Shown: positions 17,342 to 26,299 of the stretch, in pieces
How positions within the stretch are numbered: position 1 is the stretch's first letter
Layout: each line of letters starts with the position of its first letter
Assembly: GCA_900068845.1 (NCBI GenBank)
Contig: CEFQ01000001.1
Coordinates: forward strand, 190,983 to 254,982
Direction of reading: 5' to 3'
Source of the DNA: Enterobacter ludwigii
GTDB taxonomy: Bacteria > Pseudomonadota > Gammaproteobacteria > Enterobacterales > Enterobacteriaceae
Length of the DNA stretch: 64,000 bases
Translations under genes and position numbers: made by a program
Notes under the pieces: model-generated
Told to the model about the DNA's origin: nothing
Databases searched by the model: none
Seen by the model: the letters and a program-made list of their open reading frames with translations, nothing else

Positions 17342-18907
17342 ATGACAATTCGCCGTTATCTCTGCTGTCTGCTGTTACTGCTGCCCTGGCTCGCCCAGGC
17401 GGGCGCTGGCGCAGACTTCGCGGCCGCCAGCCGCACCCAACAAGCCACGCTGCTGCAACAGTGGGCCGCCGCGCCGCAGGCCAGCCGCTTGCCGCTGCTC
17501 GCCGCGTTGCGCAATGAAACTGTGGTCATCGACCAAAAACAACAGCCGTTCAGCAAACAGGGCGAGACATTGCAGCCGCTCGACAGCGCGCAACAGCCCA
17601 GCGGCGCGACTAAAAAGCTGTTTATAAATAACCGGCTGCGCGTATTGATCGCCAGCGCCCTCGCCGCCCACCAGCTGGTGAGTGAGGATCCGGCGATCCG
17701 CTTACGCGCGGCGCAACAGCTGCAAAACGACGGCGTCGCCGACCTGCTGCCATTGATTGAGCAGCGCCTCGCCAGCGAGCAAGACACGCAGGTACACGCG
17801 GTGCTGCTGATGGCAGCAGCCAACCTGCAACTCGCCAGCCCGGATGCGGCGCTGCGCCTTAAAGCAGTCAAACTGCTCGGTGAATCCAGCGATCCCAATA
17901 TGCAGGCCAGCCTCAACCGCTTAACCCAGACGAGTAATGAACCCGATGCCAACGTACGTGACGCCGCCACCGCCAGCCTGAAACAGATTAAACAGCGCCT
18001 GATGTGGGGCGATCTGCTCGGCCAGGCGTTTACCGGTTTGTCGCTGGGATCGATTTTGCTGCTGGCGGCACTCGGTTTGGCGATCACCTACGGGCTGCTG
18101 GGCGTGATCAATATGGCGCACGGCGAAATGCTGATGCTCGGCGCTTACGCCACCTGGTTTGTACAAAGTCTGTTTCAACAGTTTGCGCCGCAGTGGCTGG
18201 CCTGGTATCCGCTGCTGGCGCTGCCGGTGGCGTTTCTGGTCACCGCCTGCATGGGCATGTTGCTGGAGCGCACCATCATCCGCCATCTGTACGGTCGTCC
18301 ACTGGAAACCCTGCTCGCGACGTGGGGCATCAGCCTGATGCTGATTCAGCTGGTACGCATGCTGTTTGGCGCGCAGAACCTGGAAGTGGCTAACCCAAGC
18401 TGGCTCTCCGGCGGGCTGCAGCTACTGCCCAATCTGGTGCTGCCGTACAACCGCATTGCGGTGATTCTGTTCGTGTTTGCCGTGCTGGGGCTGACCTGGC
18501 TGCTGCTGAATAAAACCCGCCTCGGCCTCAGCGTACGCGCGGTGACGCAGAACCGTGCGATGGCTGACTGCTGTGGCGTACCGACCGGGCGCATCGATAT
18601 GCTGGCGTTTGGCCTTGGTTCGGGCATCGCCGGACTCGGCGGCGTGGCGTTATCACAGCTCGGCAACGTTGGGCCGGAGCTCGGCCAGGGCTACATCATC
18701 GACTCCTTCCTCGTGGTGGTATTGGGCGGCGTCGGCCAACTGGCGGGCACCGTGGTGGCCGCATTCGGTCTCGGCATTCTCAACAAAGTGCTGGAACCGC
18801 AGATTGGCGCGGTGCTGGGTAAAATCCTCATCCTCGTGCTGATCGTACTGTTTATCCAGAAACGTCCGCAGGGCCTGTTTGCCTTCAAAGGGAGGGTGAT
18901 TGACTGA
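17342..18907 (+). CDS. urtB: Urea ABC transporter permease UrtB
   Basis: LivH-like permease. 521 aa, long because, as usual for proteobacterial UrtB, it has a signal peptide and a periplasmic helical-repeat region (about 25-215) before the membrane domain. The permease part starts near 220 with LGQAFTGLSLGSILLLAALG and contains YGLLGVINMAHGEMLMLGAY, the conserved NxAHGxxxMxGAY loop. I chose ATG 17342 (MTIRRYLCCLLLLLPWLAQA) over the in-frame ATG at 17309, which lies inside the repeat. Its stop overlaps the urtC start (TGATG). Confidence 0.92.
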   Translation: MTIRRYLCCLLLLLPWLAQAGAGADFAAASRTQQATLLQQWAAAPQASRLPLLAALRNETVVIDQKQQPFSKQGETLQPLDSAQQPSGATKKLFINNRLRVLIASALAAHQLVSEDPAIRLRAAQQLQNDGVADLLPLIEQRLASEQDTQVHAVLLMAAANLQLASPDAALRLKAVKLLGESSDPNMQASLNRLTQTSNEPDANVRDAATASLKQIKQRLMWGDLLGQAFTGLSLGSILLLAALGLAITYGLLGVINMAHGEMLMLGAYATWFVQSLFQQFAPQWLAWYPLLALPVAFLVTACMGMLLERTIIRHLYGRPLETLLATWGISLMLIQLVRMLFGAQNLEVANPSWLSGGLQLLPNLVLPYNRIAVILFVFAVLGLTWLLLNKTRLGLSVRAVTQNRAMADCCGVPTGRIDMLAFGLGSGIAGLGGVALSQLGNVGPELGQGYIIDSFLVVVLGGVGQLAGTVVAAFGLGILNKVLEPQIGAVLGKILILVLIVLFIQKRPQGLFAFKGRVID

Positions 18908-19983
18908 TGAGCCAGCCAATGACGTTAACCATGGCGCGCAAAGCGCCGCGCCTGACCCTCAGCCTTGGCGTGGTGATTACCGTGCTGCTGCTGGCGCTGC
19001 CGTTCTGCGCCCTGCTGCCCGCCACGCATCCGCTGGCGATCTCCACCTACACGCTGACGCTGGTTGGCAAAATTCTCTGTTATGCCGTGGTCGCGGTGGC
19101 GCTCGATCTGGTGTGGGGTTACGCCGGTTTGCTGTCGCTCGGTCACGGTTTGTTCTTCGCGCTCGGCGGCTATGCGATGGGCATGTATCTGATGCGTCAG
19201 GCATCTGGCGACGGCTTGCCGGCGTTTATGTCCTTCCTTTCGTGGAGCGAACTGCCGTGGTTCTGGGCCGGCACGCAGCATTTTGCCTGGGCGCTGTGCC
19301 TGATCATGCTGGTGCCGGGTGTGCTGGCCTTGGTGTTTGGCTTCTTCGCCTTCCGCTCAAAAATCAAAGGCGTCTACTTCTCAATCATGACGCAGGCGCT
19401 GACCTACGCCGGTATGCTGCTGTTTTTCCGCAATGAAACCGGCTTCGGCGGCAACAACGGTTTTACCGGCTTCACCACGCTACTCGGCTTTAATGTCACC
19501 GCCACCGGCACGCGCATCGGGCTGTTCGTTGCCACGGTGCTGCTGCTGCTGGTAAGCCTCGGCATTGGCTTCGCGCTGGCACGCAGCAAGTTTGGCCGGG
19601 TGCTGACGGCAGTGCGCGATGCGGAAAATCGCCTGATGTTCGTCGGTTACGATCCCAAAGGCTTCAAGCTGTTTGTCTGGACGCTCTCGGCGGTGCTATG
19701 CGGACTGGCGGGTGCGCTCTATGTACCGCAGGTCGGCATTATCAACCCGAGTGAAATGTCGCCGACCAACTCGATTGAAGCAGCGATTTGGGTGGCGCTG
19801 GGCGGACGCGGCACGCTGATTGGTCCGCTGCTCGGTGCCGCCATCGTCAACGGTGCCAAGAGCTGGTTTACCGTCGCCTTCCCGGAATACTGGCTGTTCT
19901 TCCTCGGTCTGATGTTTATCCTGGTCACGCTGTTCCTGCCGCGTGGCGTGATTGGCCTGCTGCGCCGGAGGCGTGATGACTGA
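18907..19983 (+). CDS. urtC: Urea ABC transporter permease UrtC
   Basis: LivM-like second permease, 358 aa, with about eight to ten hydrophobic segments. The motif LVWGYAGLLSLGHGLFFALG near residues 67-86 is the LivM-type coupling segment, and AIWVALGGRGTLIGPLLGAA near 295-314 is the second conserved loop. It is translationally coupled at both ends: the start overlaps the urtB stop, and the last 8 nt overlap urtD. Confidence 0.93.
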   Translation: MSQPMTLTMARKAPRLTLSLGVVITVLLLALPFCALLPATHPLAISTYTLTLVGKILCYAVVAVALDLVWGYAGLLSLGHGLFFALGGYAMGMYLMRQASGDGLPAFMSFLSWSELPWFWAGTQHFAWALCLIMLVPGVLALVFGFFAFRSKIKGVYFSIMTQALTYAGMLLFFRNETGFGGNNGFTGFTTLLGFNVTATGTRIGLFVATVLLLLVSLGIGFALARSKFGRVLTAVRDAENRLMFVGYDPKGFKLFVWTLSAVLCGLAGALYVPQVGIINPSEMSPTNSIEAAIWVALGGRGTLIGPLLGAAIVNGAKSWFTVAFPEYWLFFLGLMFILVTLFLPRGVIGLLRRRRDD

Positions 19984-20767
19984 ACACCTGTTTACCCAAC
20001 CTCATCCTTCAGATCGCCATCGCCAACAAAGCGATCCGGTGTTGCAGCTGGAGAAGATCAACGTGTCGTTCGATGGCTTCCGCGCGCTAACCGATCTTTC
20101 ACTGAAGATCGGCGTCGGTGAACTGCGCTGCGTGATCGGCCCCAACGGCGCGGGCAAAACCACGCTGATGGATGTGATCACCGGTAAAACCCGACCGGAC
20201 AACGGTCAGGTGATCTACGACCAGGATACCGATCTCACTAAAATGTCGCCCGTGGAGATCGCGCGCGCCGGCATTGGCCGCAAATTCCAGAAACCTACGG
20301 TATTTGAAGCGCTCACGGTGTTTGAGAATCTGGAAATTGCGCTGAAAAATGACAAATCGGTGTGGGCCAGCCTGCGCGCACGGCTGAACGGCGAGCAGCA
20401 GGATCGCATTGATGAGGTACTGAAACTGTTGCGGCTGGGCGGCGAGCGTCAGCGCAAAGCCGGTTTGCTATCGCACGGTCAGAAGCAGTTTCTGGAAATC
20501 GGTATGCTGCTGGTGCAGGACCCGCATCTGCTGCTGCTGGATGAACCGGCGGCGGGCATGACCGATGCCGAAACCGAATACACCGCCGAGCTGTTTCGCA
20601 GTCTCGCCGGGAAGCATTCACTGATGGTGGTTGAGCACGACATGGGTTTTGTTGAAACCATTGCCGATCACGTGACCGTGCTGCATCAGGGCCAGGTGCT
20701 GGCCGAGGGATCGTTACGCGAAGTGCAAGCGGACGATCGGGTTATCGACGTTTATCTGGGGCGCTAA
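19976..20767 (+). CDS. urtD: Urea ABC transporter ATP-binding protein UrtD
   Basis: LivG-like ATPase, 263 aa. Walker A GPNGAGKTT at 55-63, signature LLSHGQKQFLEIG and Walker B LLLLDEPAAGM are intact. I chose the ATG at 19976 (MTEHLFTQ), 8 nt inside the end of urtC, rather than the in-frame ATG at 19952. It partners UrtE as the ATPase heterodimer. Confidence 0.94.
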   Translation: MTEHLFTQPHPSDRHRQQSDPVLQLEKINVSFDGFRALTDLSLKIGVGELRCVIGPNGAGKTTLMDVITGKTRPDNGQVIYDQDTDLTKMSPVEIARAGIGRKFQKPTVFEALTVFENLEIALKNDKSVWASLRARLNGEQQDRIDEVLKLLRLGGERQRKAGLLSHGQKQFLEIGMLLVQDPHLLLLDEPAAGMTDAETEYTAELFRSLAGKHSLMVVEHDMGFVETIADHVTVLHQGQVLAEGSLREVQADDRVIDVYLGR

Positions 20768-20768
20768 C

Positions 20769-21467
20769 ATGCTGCAAGTGGCGGAACTGAATCAATATTA
20801 CGGCGGCAGCCACATTTTGCGCGGCCTGTCGTTTGAGGCCAAAGCGGGTGAAATCACCTGCCTGCTCGGACGCAACGGCGTGGGCAAAACCACGCTGCTG
20901 AAATGCCTGATGGGGCTGATTCCGGCTAAGTCCGGCGAAATTCGCTGGCAGGATAAAGTGATTAACAGCCGCAAACCGCACCAGCGCGTGCAGGCGGGCA
21001 TCGCTTATGTGCCGCAGGGGCGCGAAATCTTCCCGCGTTTGACGGTAGAAGAGAATCTGCTGATGGGGCTGGCGCGTTTTTCTGGCACCCAGGCCAAAGC
21101 GGTGCCGGAGGAGATCTACCAGCTGTTCCCGGTGCTGCGTGAGATGAAAGCGCGACGCGGCGGCGATCTGTCAGGCGGCCAGCAGCAGCAGCTGGCGATT
21201 GGCCGCGCCCTCGCCTGCAAACCAACGTTGTTGATCCTCGATGAACCCACCGAAGGGATCCAGCCCTCGGTGATCAAGGAGATCGGCGCGGTGATCCGCC
21301 AGCTGGCGCAGCGCGGCGATATGGCGATCTTGCTGGTGGAGCAGTTTTATGATTTCGCCGCCGAACTGGCCGACAGCTATCTGGTGATGTCACGCGGCGA
21401 GATCGTGCAGCGCGGTGCCGGATCCAGCATGGAAGCCGACGGCGTGCGGGGATTGGTGGCGATTTGA
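20769..21467 (+). CDS. urtE: Urea ABC transporter ATP-binding protein UrtE
   Basis: LivF-like ATPase, 232 aa. Walker A GRNGVGKTT (34-42), signature LSGGQQQQLAIGRAL and Walker B LLILDEPTEGIQPS are present; EGIQPS after Walker B is typical of UrtE/LivF. It starts 1 nt after the urtD stop and is the last gene of the operon. Confidence 0.95.
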   Translation: MLQVAELNQYYGGSHILRGLSFEAKAGEITCLLGRNGVGKTTLLKCLMGLIPAKSGEIRWQDKVINSRKPHQRVQAGIAYVPQGREIFPRLTVEENLLMGLARFSGTQAKAVPEEIYQLFPVLREMKARRGGDLSGGQQQQLAIGRALACKPTLLILDEPTEGIQPSVIKEIGAVIRQLAQRGDMAILLVEQFYDFAAELADSYLVMSRGEIVQRGAGSSMEADGVRGLVAI

Positions 21468-21489
21468 TTGCGTTGATGAATACAAATGG

Positions 21490-21505
21490 GCGGCCTAACG
21501 GCCGC
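21490..21505 (+). terminator. Possible terminator after urtE
   Basis: A perfect 6-bp GC stem (gcggcc 21490-21495, ggccgc 21500-21505) with a taac loop, 22 nt after the urtE stop. The T-tract is poor (ttcta), so termination may be weak or need Rho. Confidence 0.5.
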
Positions 21506-21588
21506 TTCTAAACATTGCAGTGCTTTATTAAATTTAGCGATTTGAAGGGATGGGGATCAAACGCGTTTAAATCAGTACAACATTTTAA

Positions 21589-21990
21589 TTACTGTTCAAA
21601 TTCAAAATCCGCCTTGCCCACTTTATTGCTTACCGCAACGATTTTCCCACTCCATCCGAAAGTGACATTACCATCAGATGCGATATTAATTGAATGGATA
21701 GATCCAACGCCTTCAATGAGAGGTTCAAGTGTTTTAAGTTTCTTTAGAATCTGCTGATCATCACCTGTAATCTCACTTGTTAAATAGTAGCGATAAACAA
21801 CAGGAACGGTGGCTCCCCCAGCATTATATTCTGTCATATAAAGCCATAAAGATTGATTGATTTTTTGACTTCGTTTCAACACATCATTACTGTGTGGATT
21901 TTCATTTCCTATGACTAAAAAAATAATAATAACGAGCAAAAGAAGAGTCAGTATAAAGTGAAACCTTTTAATAACCGTGCTGTTTAGCAT
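21589..21990 (-). CDS. Small single-pass membrane protein, candidate immunity protein for the toxin-44 gene
   Basis: A 133-aa protein not recognised by family. The N-terminus MLNSTVIKRFHFILTLLLLV then IIIFLVIG is one strong membrane segment (about residues 9-28) with a positive cytoplasmic end, followed by a soluble roughly 100-residue domain predicted outside the cytoplasm. I chose the ATG at 21990, which overlaps the end of the toxin-44 gene by 23 nt; an in-frame ATG at 22110 would lie deep inside that gene. The tight overlap and co-direction suggest a toxin-immunity pair; function is inferred from context only. Its AT-richness contrasts with the urt genes. Confidence 0.6.
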   Translation of the reverse strand: MLNSTVIKRFHFILTLLLLVIIIFLVIGNENPHSNDVLKRSQKINQSLWLYMTEYNAGGATVPVVYRYYLTSEITGDDQQILKKLKTLEPLIEGVGSIHSINIASDGNVTFGWSGKIVAVSNKVGKADFEFEQ

Positions 21991-22354
21991 ACTCGATTCC
22001 TTCGCGTATATTGCGTTGGTCTGTTGGGTCATCGCCATAGGGAGGAACATGATACCACTTTCCCCAGCGCGGTTTAGATGTGCCAGACATTGTTTGTGCA
22101 AATCCTGCACCCATCAGTAAAATATTGTCCGGAATGCCTGCCGCTCTGCCAGCAGCCCCAAAATTGAAGTTTCCAAAAGCCGCCCAATTGTAGTCAAATT
22201 GTTTGTAGTCCCAGGGACCTCGGTTTCGTACTTTTTGATAAAACCAGTAATAAGTTGTGGGTGTTGCCATACCTCCCGGCATTCCATTACATCTCGCTTC
22301 CCGCATATTATTTTGAATAATTAATGCGCCAGGTCCTACCGGTACAAATGCCAT
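21968..22354 (-). CDS. Polymorphic toxin type 44 domain protein (stand-alone)
   Basis: 128 aa. The segment YYWFYQKVRNRGPWDYKQFD then YNWAAFGNFNFGAAGRAAGI and the ending PPYGDDPTDQRNIREGIEYA match the conserved core of bacterial toxin 44 (a predicted peptidase/hydrolase toxin domain found at the C-termini of T6SS and other polymorphic toxins), as I remember the family. Here it is a free-standing protein with its own AGGAAGGG ribosome site 3 nt before ATG and no trafficking domain. The next gene overlaps it and may encode immunity. Delivery route and target are unknown. Confidence 0.72.
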   Translation of the reverse strand: MAFVPVGPGALIIQNNMREARCNGMPGGMATPTTYYWFYQKVRNRGPWDYKQFDYNWAAFGNFNFGAAGRAAGIPDNILLMGAGFAQTMSGTSKPRWGKWYHVPPYGDDPTDQRNIREGIEYAKQHGY

Positions 22355-22682
22355 AAACCCTTCCTGGGTGCGTCATAAAATAAGATATCCATAATGCACA
22401 TCTTATTATTACATTATTTGATCTATATCATTAGCCTATTAAAATCAGGAAAGAAGAGATGGTTTGAACGATGAAATAAAATAGTTAATTAAGACGTTTA
22501 AAATGCCAACATCAGTAATACTATTTTTCCTAAAATGACGACCAAAAGACTAATACCGATCAGTTAAGGACTGGAAAAAACATCGCACATACCGTAGCGG
22601 CGCAATTTATTGCGCAATATACAGGTCAAATGCGCGCAATAAATTGCGCCGCTACGTTCAGTGCAAATGTTGGCAACTATAC
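22355..22682. other. Intergenic region upstream of the toxin-44 gene
   Basis: AT-rich 328 bp between deoX (ends here on the minus strand) and the toxin-44 gene. It holds the toxin gene's control region and the inverted repeat at 22593-22656. I see no gene. Confidence 0.6.
22593..22656. repeat. Long inverted repeat of the GTAGCGGCGC family
   Basis: Two perfect 23-bp arms (22593-22615 and 22634-22656, starting CGTAGCGGCGCAATTTATTG) around an 18-nt spacer. Relatives lie at 50179-50218, 53748-53789 and 56682-56758. All are between genes. It may also act as a transcript end for deoKPX. Confidence 0.88.
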
Positions 22683-23696
22683 CTATAAAATTCCGGTCTC
22701 AACGCTGAATTGGCGCTGTTCGCCGGGGGCCAGTTCAATCAAGGTGCCGGCGCGCTGCGCTGCTTTGAATCCTTCCGGGCGGCAAGTAGCCGGCAGCACG
22801 TAGGCGGCGACCTGCTGATCGCGGTTATGCAGCATCCAGCGCGTAGCGTGCGGGAATTGCTGGCTGGAGAAGCGCGTCATCAAGGCAAAGCCCTGCGGCG
22901 CGTGCAACTCAAACTGCATCTCATCGCCATACTGCTGAAGATCATCAGCGAAAAACACGATCTCCGGATCGCACATCTCGGGCTGATCCAACTGCTGAAA
23001 TGCCAGCGGATCGGCGGCCAGTTTATCGGTGTAAGCGCGCCACTGCGGCGTCGGCTTGACGTGCGCCGGGATCGAGGTGCGCAGTTGAAACGCATCCGTC
23101 GGGATCGATTGCTGAAACCGGCCCTGCTCAATCCACGCGCTATTGAGATGACACATGTACTGCAGCGGCATCGGCGCACCGGCCAGATTGGTGACGTTCA
23201 TCTCGATATGTAAGCGGGCAGCATTGGCCTCAATGCGTACCGCAGGTGCGGCAAGATAATGATGGCCGAAGCCCTTCACATACTCGGTTTCGCCCTCCAG
23301 CGACAGGCGATCGTTTTCCAGCACAATCCACGCGCTGTCCATGCGCGCGCAGGCCATTTCGCCGTGCAGCGGATGATCGTCATCGGCCGCTGGGCAGCCG
23401 TTGGCCAGCAGGCCAGAATGGAAAGCAAAACAACCGTAGGTATCAATGATCGAACTGCCGGGCAGCGGCTGCTTAAAGCTGTGACCCATGGTCAGCGAAT
23501 GGCCGTCAAAGTGGGCGTCCCACACCATCTGACCGTAAAACGGCAATACGATCACCGTGCCGCGTGGGTTGCTGATGCGCACAGCTTCCACGCCCGCTGG
23601 GTAGCGAAACAGCTCGACGTGGAACGTCTCATTGCGCAGCAGCGTGCTCGGCGTGTCATGGAACTGTTCACGGCGTAACGGTAAACGGGTTTTCAT
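22683..23696 (-). CDS. deoX: Aldose 1-epimerase family protein (DUF4432) of the deoxyribose cluster, DeoX-like
   Basis: 337 aa, galactose-mutarotase-like fold of the DUF4432 group. Conserved pieces visible are PRGTVIVLPFYGQMVWDAHF near 45-64 and DDHPLHGEMACARMDSAWIV near 105-124, with the active-site His of the HGE motif. In Salmonella and some E. coli, deoX is the last gene of deoK-deoP-deoX; the same order occurs here, with the start overlapping the deoP stop by 4 nt. A mutarotase role on deoxyribose is inferred from context. Confidence 0.85.
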   Translation of the reverse strand: MKTRLPLRREQFHDTPSTLLRNETFHVELFRYPAGVEAVRISNPRGTVIVLPFYGQMVWDAHFDGHSLTMGHSFKQPLPGSSIIDTYGCFAFHSGLLANGCPAADDDHPLHGEMACARMDSAWIVLENDRLSLEGETEYVKGFGHHYLAAPAVRIEANAARLHIEMNVTNLAGAPMPLQYMCHLNSAWIEQGRFQQSIPTDAFQLRTSIPAHVKPTPQWRAYTDKLAADPLAFQQLDQPEMCDPEIVFFADDLQQYGDEMQFELHAPQGFALMTRFSSQQFPHATRWMLHNRDQQVAAYVLPATCRPEGFKAAQRAGTLIELAPGEQRQFSVETGIL

Positions 23697-25018
23697 GGCA
23701 TCTCCTCGACTAAACGACCGGCCGCTTCAGCCTGCTTTTTATGGCGCAGCTCGCCCCAGAAGAAGTAACCCACCCAGGCAAAGCACAGCAGCGACACGCC
23801 AAACGCCAGCTGCATCGATCCCACATGATCGGAAACGAAGCCCTGAATCGCAGGAATAAAGGCAGCGCCGACAATCGACATCACGATAAACGCCCCCGCC
23901 ACTTCGGTGTATTTGTTATCGACGGTGGCCAGCGTTCCAGCATAGATGGTTGCCCAACAAGGGCCGAACAGCGCGCTGACAAAGATGGCGGCATACACGG
24001 CGGTAAAGTTCGGCATCAACATCACATACGCCAATGCAAGAACACCCAATAGCGAGTAGGCGATCAGCACTTTTTCGGCACGGAAGCGCGTCATCAGGAA
24101 GTTGGCAATGAATTTACCGATAAAGAAGCCGATGAAGCTATAAATCATAAAGTTAGACGCATGGCGCTCATTGGTAGCACCCAGCGTTAGCGCCAGACGA
24201 ATGGTGAATGACCACACCGCGACCTGCATGCCGACATACAGGAACTGCGCCACAATGCCGCGCTTAAAATGACGGTTACCGGCCAGATAGCGGAAGGTCT
24301 CGCCGAGCGACGGCAGGGATTTTTCACTGCTTTCCGGTTTGCAGCGCGGATAGCGGGTGAACAGGAACAGCAGCATCACCACCACCAGCACCATGACCAG
24401 ATATTTGTACGGCTCCAGCGTGTGCTCCAGCATGGTAAGGCGGAACGCATGCGCCTGTTCAGCATTCATGCCCGCCAGCTGGCTTTCCAGGCTGTCACCC
24501 TCCTGGAACACCAGATATTTGCCCAGCACGATGCCCATCAACGCGCCCACCGGATAGAACGTCTGGCTGATATTCAGGCGCAGCGTGGCATGATCGCGAT
24601 GACCAATCATCGAGCTATAGGTATTAGCAGCGGTTTCCAGAAAACTTAACCCAATGGCGATAGCGAAAATTGCTGCCAGGAACATGGTGTAAGTTGCCAT
24701 GTGCGAAGCGGGATAGAACAGCACACAGCCTACGATATACAGCGCCAGCCCCAGCAAAATCGCCAGTTTATAACTGGCCTTGCGGATCACCAGCGAAGCC
24801 GGAATAGCGATCAGGAAGTAGCCGCCGTAGAACGCGCTTTGCACCAGCGCACTGGCGAAATCGCTCAACGCGAACACGCTTTTAAACTGGGTGATCAGGA
24901 TATCGTTGAGACTCGCCGCACAGCCCCACAACGGGAACAGGCACGAGAGCAAAATGAACTGAAACAGCGGCGTTTTATTCAAATAGCCATCAGGTTGCTG
25001 AACAATGTTCGGTTGCAT
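23693..25018 (-). CDS. deoP: Deoxyribose permease, FucP-type MFS transporter
   Basis: 441 aa with about 12 membrane segments, resembling the L-fucose/H+ symporter subfamily (LFPLWGCAASLNDILITQFK near the N-terminus, GLSFLETAANTYSSMIG near 143-159). Between deoK (9 nt upstream) and deoX (overlap), it corresponds to DeoP, which imports 2-deoxy-D-ribose. Confidence 0.88.
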   Translation of the reverse strand: MQPNIVQQPDGYLNKTPLFQFILLSCLFPLWGCAASLNDILITQFKSVFALSDFASALVQSAFYGGYFLIAIPASLVIRKASYKLAILLGLALYIVGCVLFYPASHMATYTMFLAAIFAIAIGLSFLETAANTYSSMIGHRDHATLRLNISQTFYPVGALMGIVLGKYLVFQEGDSLESQLAGMNAEQAHAFRLTMLEHTLEPYKYLVMVLVVVMLLFLFTRYPRCKPESSEKSLPSLGETFRYLAGNRHFKRGIVAQFLYVGMQVAVWSFTIRLALTLGATNERHASNFMIYSFIGFFIGKFIANFLMTRFRAEKVLIAYSLLGVLALAYVMLMPNFTAVYAAIFVSALFGPCWATIYAGTLATVDNKYTEVAGAFIVMSIVGAAFIPAIQGFVSDHVGSMQLAFGVSLLCFAWVGYFFWGELRHKKQAEAAGRLVEEMP

Positions 25019-25027
25019 AACTCGACC

Positions 25028-25945
25028 TCAGTGAACGTTGATAAAACGCTGGAAGGTTTCCGCGTCGGGATAGGAGCGCTGCGTGCCGCGACCGGTCACG
25101 CTGCAGGCGGCATAAGCAGAGGCTTGCACCATCGCGGCCGGGATATCGCCGCTTTTCACCAGTTCGTGAGCGAAGCAGCCGATAAAGGCATCGCCCGCAC
25201 CGCTGGTGTCCACCGCTTTTACTGCTGTCGGTGCAACCTGATGCACCGTGTCGCCAGACATCCACAGCGAACCGCGTCCGCCCAGCGTGATGATCAGGTT
25301 TTTCAGCCCGCGCTTAAGCAGCGATTGTCCCGCCAGCTTGACCTCTTCATCTGTGGTGACGGGCATGCCGGTGAGAATCTCCAGTTCGGTTTCATTCGGC
25401 ATGAAAAAGTCGCATTTGCAGGCATATTCGATATTGAGATCCGCCACCGCCGGTGCCGGATTGAGGATCACTTTGATGTCATGCTGACGGGCAAAATCAA
25501 TGGCGTAATAGACGGTTTCCAGCGGGATCTCCAGCTGCAGGATGATCAACTTACACGTCTTCAGCGCCTCGGCGGCGGCATCGATATCCGCCGGTTTCAG
25601 CTGCTGATTGGCACCCTTGATAATCAGAATGCGGTTCTGCGATTGTTCGTCAACGAAGATCGGCGCCACGCCGCTGGAGGTGCCGGACGCGGTGGTGACA
25701 AAGCGGGTATCAACGCCCTGCTGTTGCAAATTGGCCACGGTGTTAGGCGCAAACAGATCGTCGCCCACTTTGCTGACCATCATCACACTGCCGCCCATCT
25801 TCGCCGCCGCAACGGCCTGATTCGCACCTTTACCGCCACAGCCAATGGCAAAATCGGGTGCTTCCAGCGTTTCGCCCGCTTTAGGTAGCTGATTGGTATA
25901 GGTAATGAGGTCCACCATATTTGACCCAATAACCGCAATATCCAT
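25028..25945 (-). CDS. deoK: Deoxyribokinase (ribokinase/PfkB family)
   Basis: Phosphorylates 2-deoxy-D-ribose at O5 to feed deoxyribose-5-phosphate aldolase. 305 aa (Salmonella DeoK 306). Start MDIAVIGSNMVDLITYTNQL is nearly that of Salmonella DeoK; the sugar-binding GCGGKGANQAVAAAKMGG and the catalytic DTSGAGDAFIGCFAHEL (PfkB signature 2, catalytic Asp in GAGD) are intact. It is divergent from deoQ across a 354-bp region with a perfect CRP box. The aldolase gene deoC is not in this window. Confidence 0.92.
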   Translation of the reverse strand: MDIAVIGSNMVDLITYTNQLPKAGETLEAPDFAIGCGGKGANQAVAAAKMGGSVMMVSKVGDDLFAPNTVANLQQQGVDTRFVTTASGTSSGVAPIFVDEQSQNRILIIKGANQQLKPADIDAAAEALKTCKLIILQLEIPLETVYYAIDFARQHDIKVILNPAPAVADLNIEYACKCDFFMPNETELEILTGMPVTTDEEVKLAGQSLLKRGLKNLIITLGGRGSLWMSGDTVHQVAPTAVKAVDTSGAGDAFIGCFAHELVKSGDIPAAMVQASAYAACSVTGRGTQRSYPDAETFQRFINVH

Positions 25946-26299
25946 TGTTTTCTCCCGGTAAATTCTTAAGGTTATAATGTTATTAAAATCACAATATCAG
26001 GTTAATAAAGTTAATTATGTGATAAATTTCACACCTCACAACTGTGAAAAAAAGCAGATAAACAGCCATTCATTTAGAAAAATGAATGTTATTATTCTAA
26101 CAACGCAACAACATTGAGAGCGTAAGCGGGTGATGCGCGAAGCGCGGGGATTTCGGCAATGCGTGACGTTTGCGGGCCGATCTCATTACAGGTAAGATTG
26201 AAAACTGGCCTGCTGGATACGTCGCAAATCATTAAAATATGTGAGATTTATCGTGATTTTTGACCAGGCAACTTCGACCTCAGGATTAATTACGCAGAG
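25946..26299. promoter_or_regulatory. Divergent deoK/deoQ control region
   Basis: 354 bp, AT-rich toward deoK, no gene. It contains the CRP box described separately, TATAAT-like sequence on the deoK side (gttataatgttatt near 25971-25984), and TGTGAGATTTATCGTGA near 26239-26255, a weaker CRP-like half-site arrangement on the deoQ side. DeoQ operators are expected here but I cannot define them. Confidence 0.6.
26018..26033. promoter_or_regulatory. CRP-cAMP binding site
   Basis: TGTGATAAATTTCACA, a perfect match to TGTGA-N6-TCACA. Its centre is 80 bp upstream of the deoK start codon, so it probably activates deoKPX under carbon limitation. Confidence 0.85.

Noticed and set aside
24701..25888. 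A 395-aa plus-strand frame opposite deoP/deoK
   Set aside because: Antisense shadow of two convincing genes; composition (Gln/His/Arg-rich) is not protein-like.
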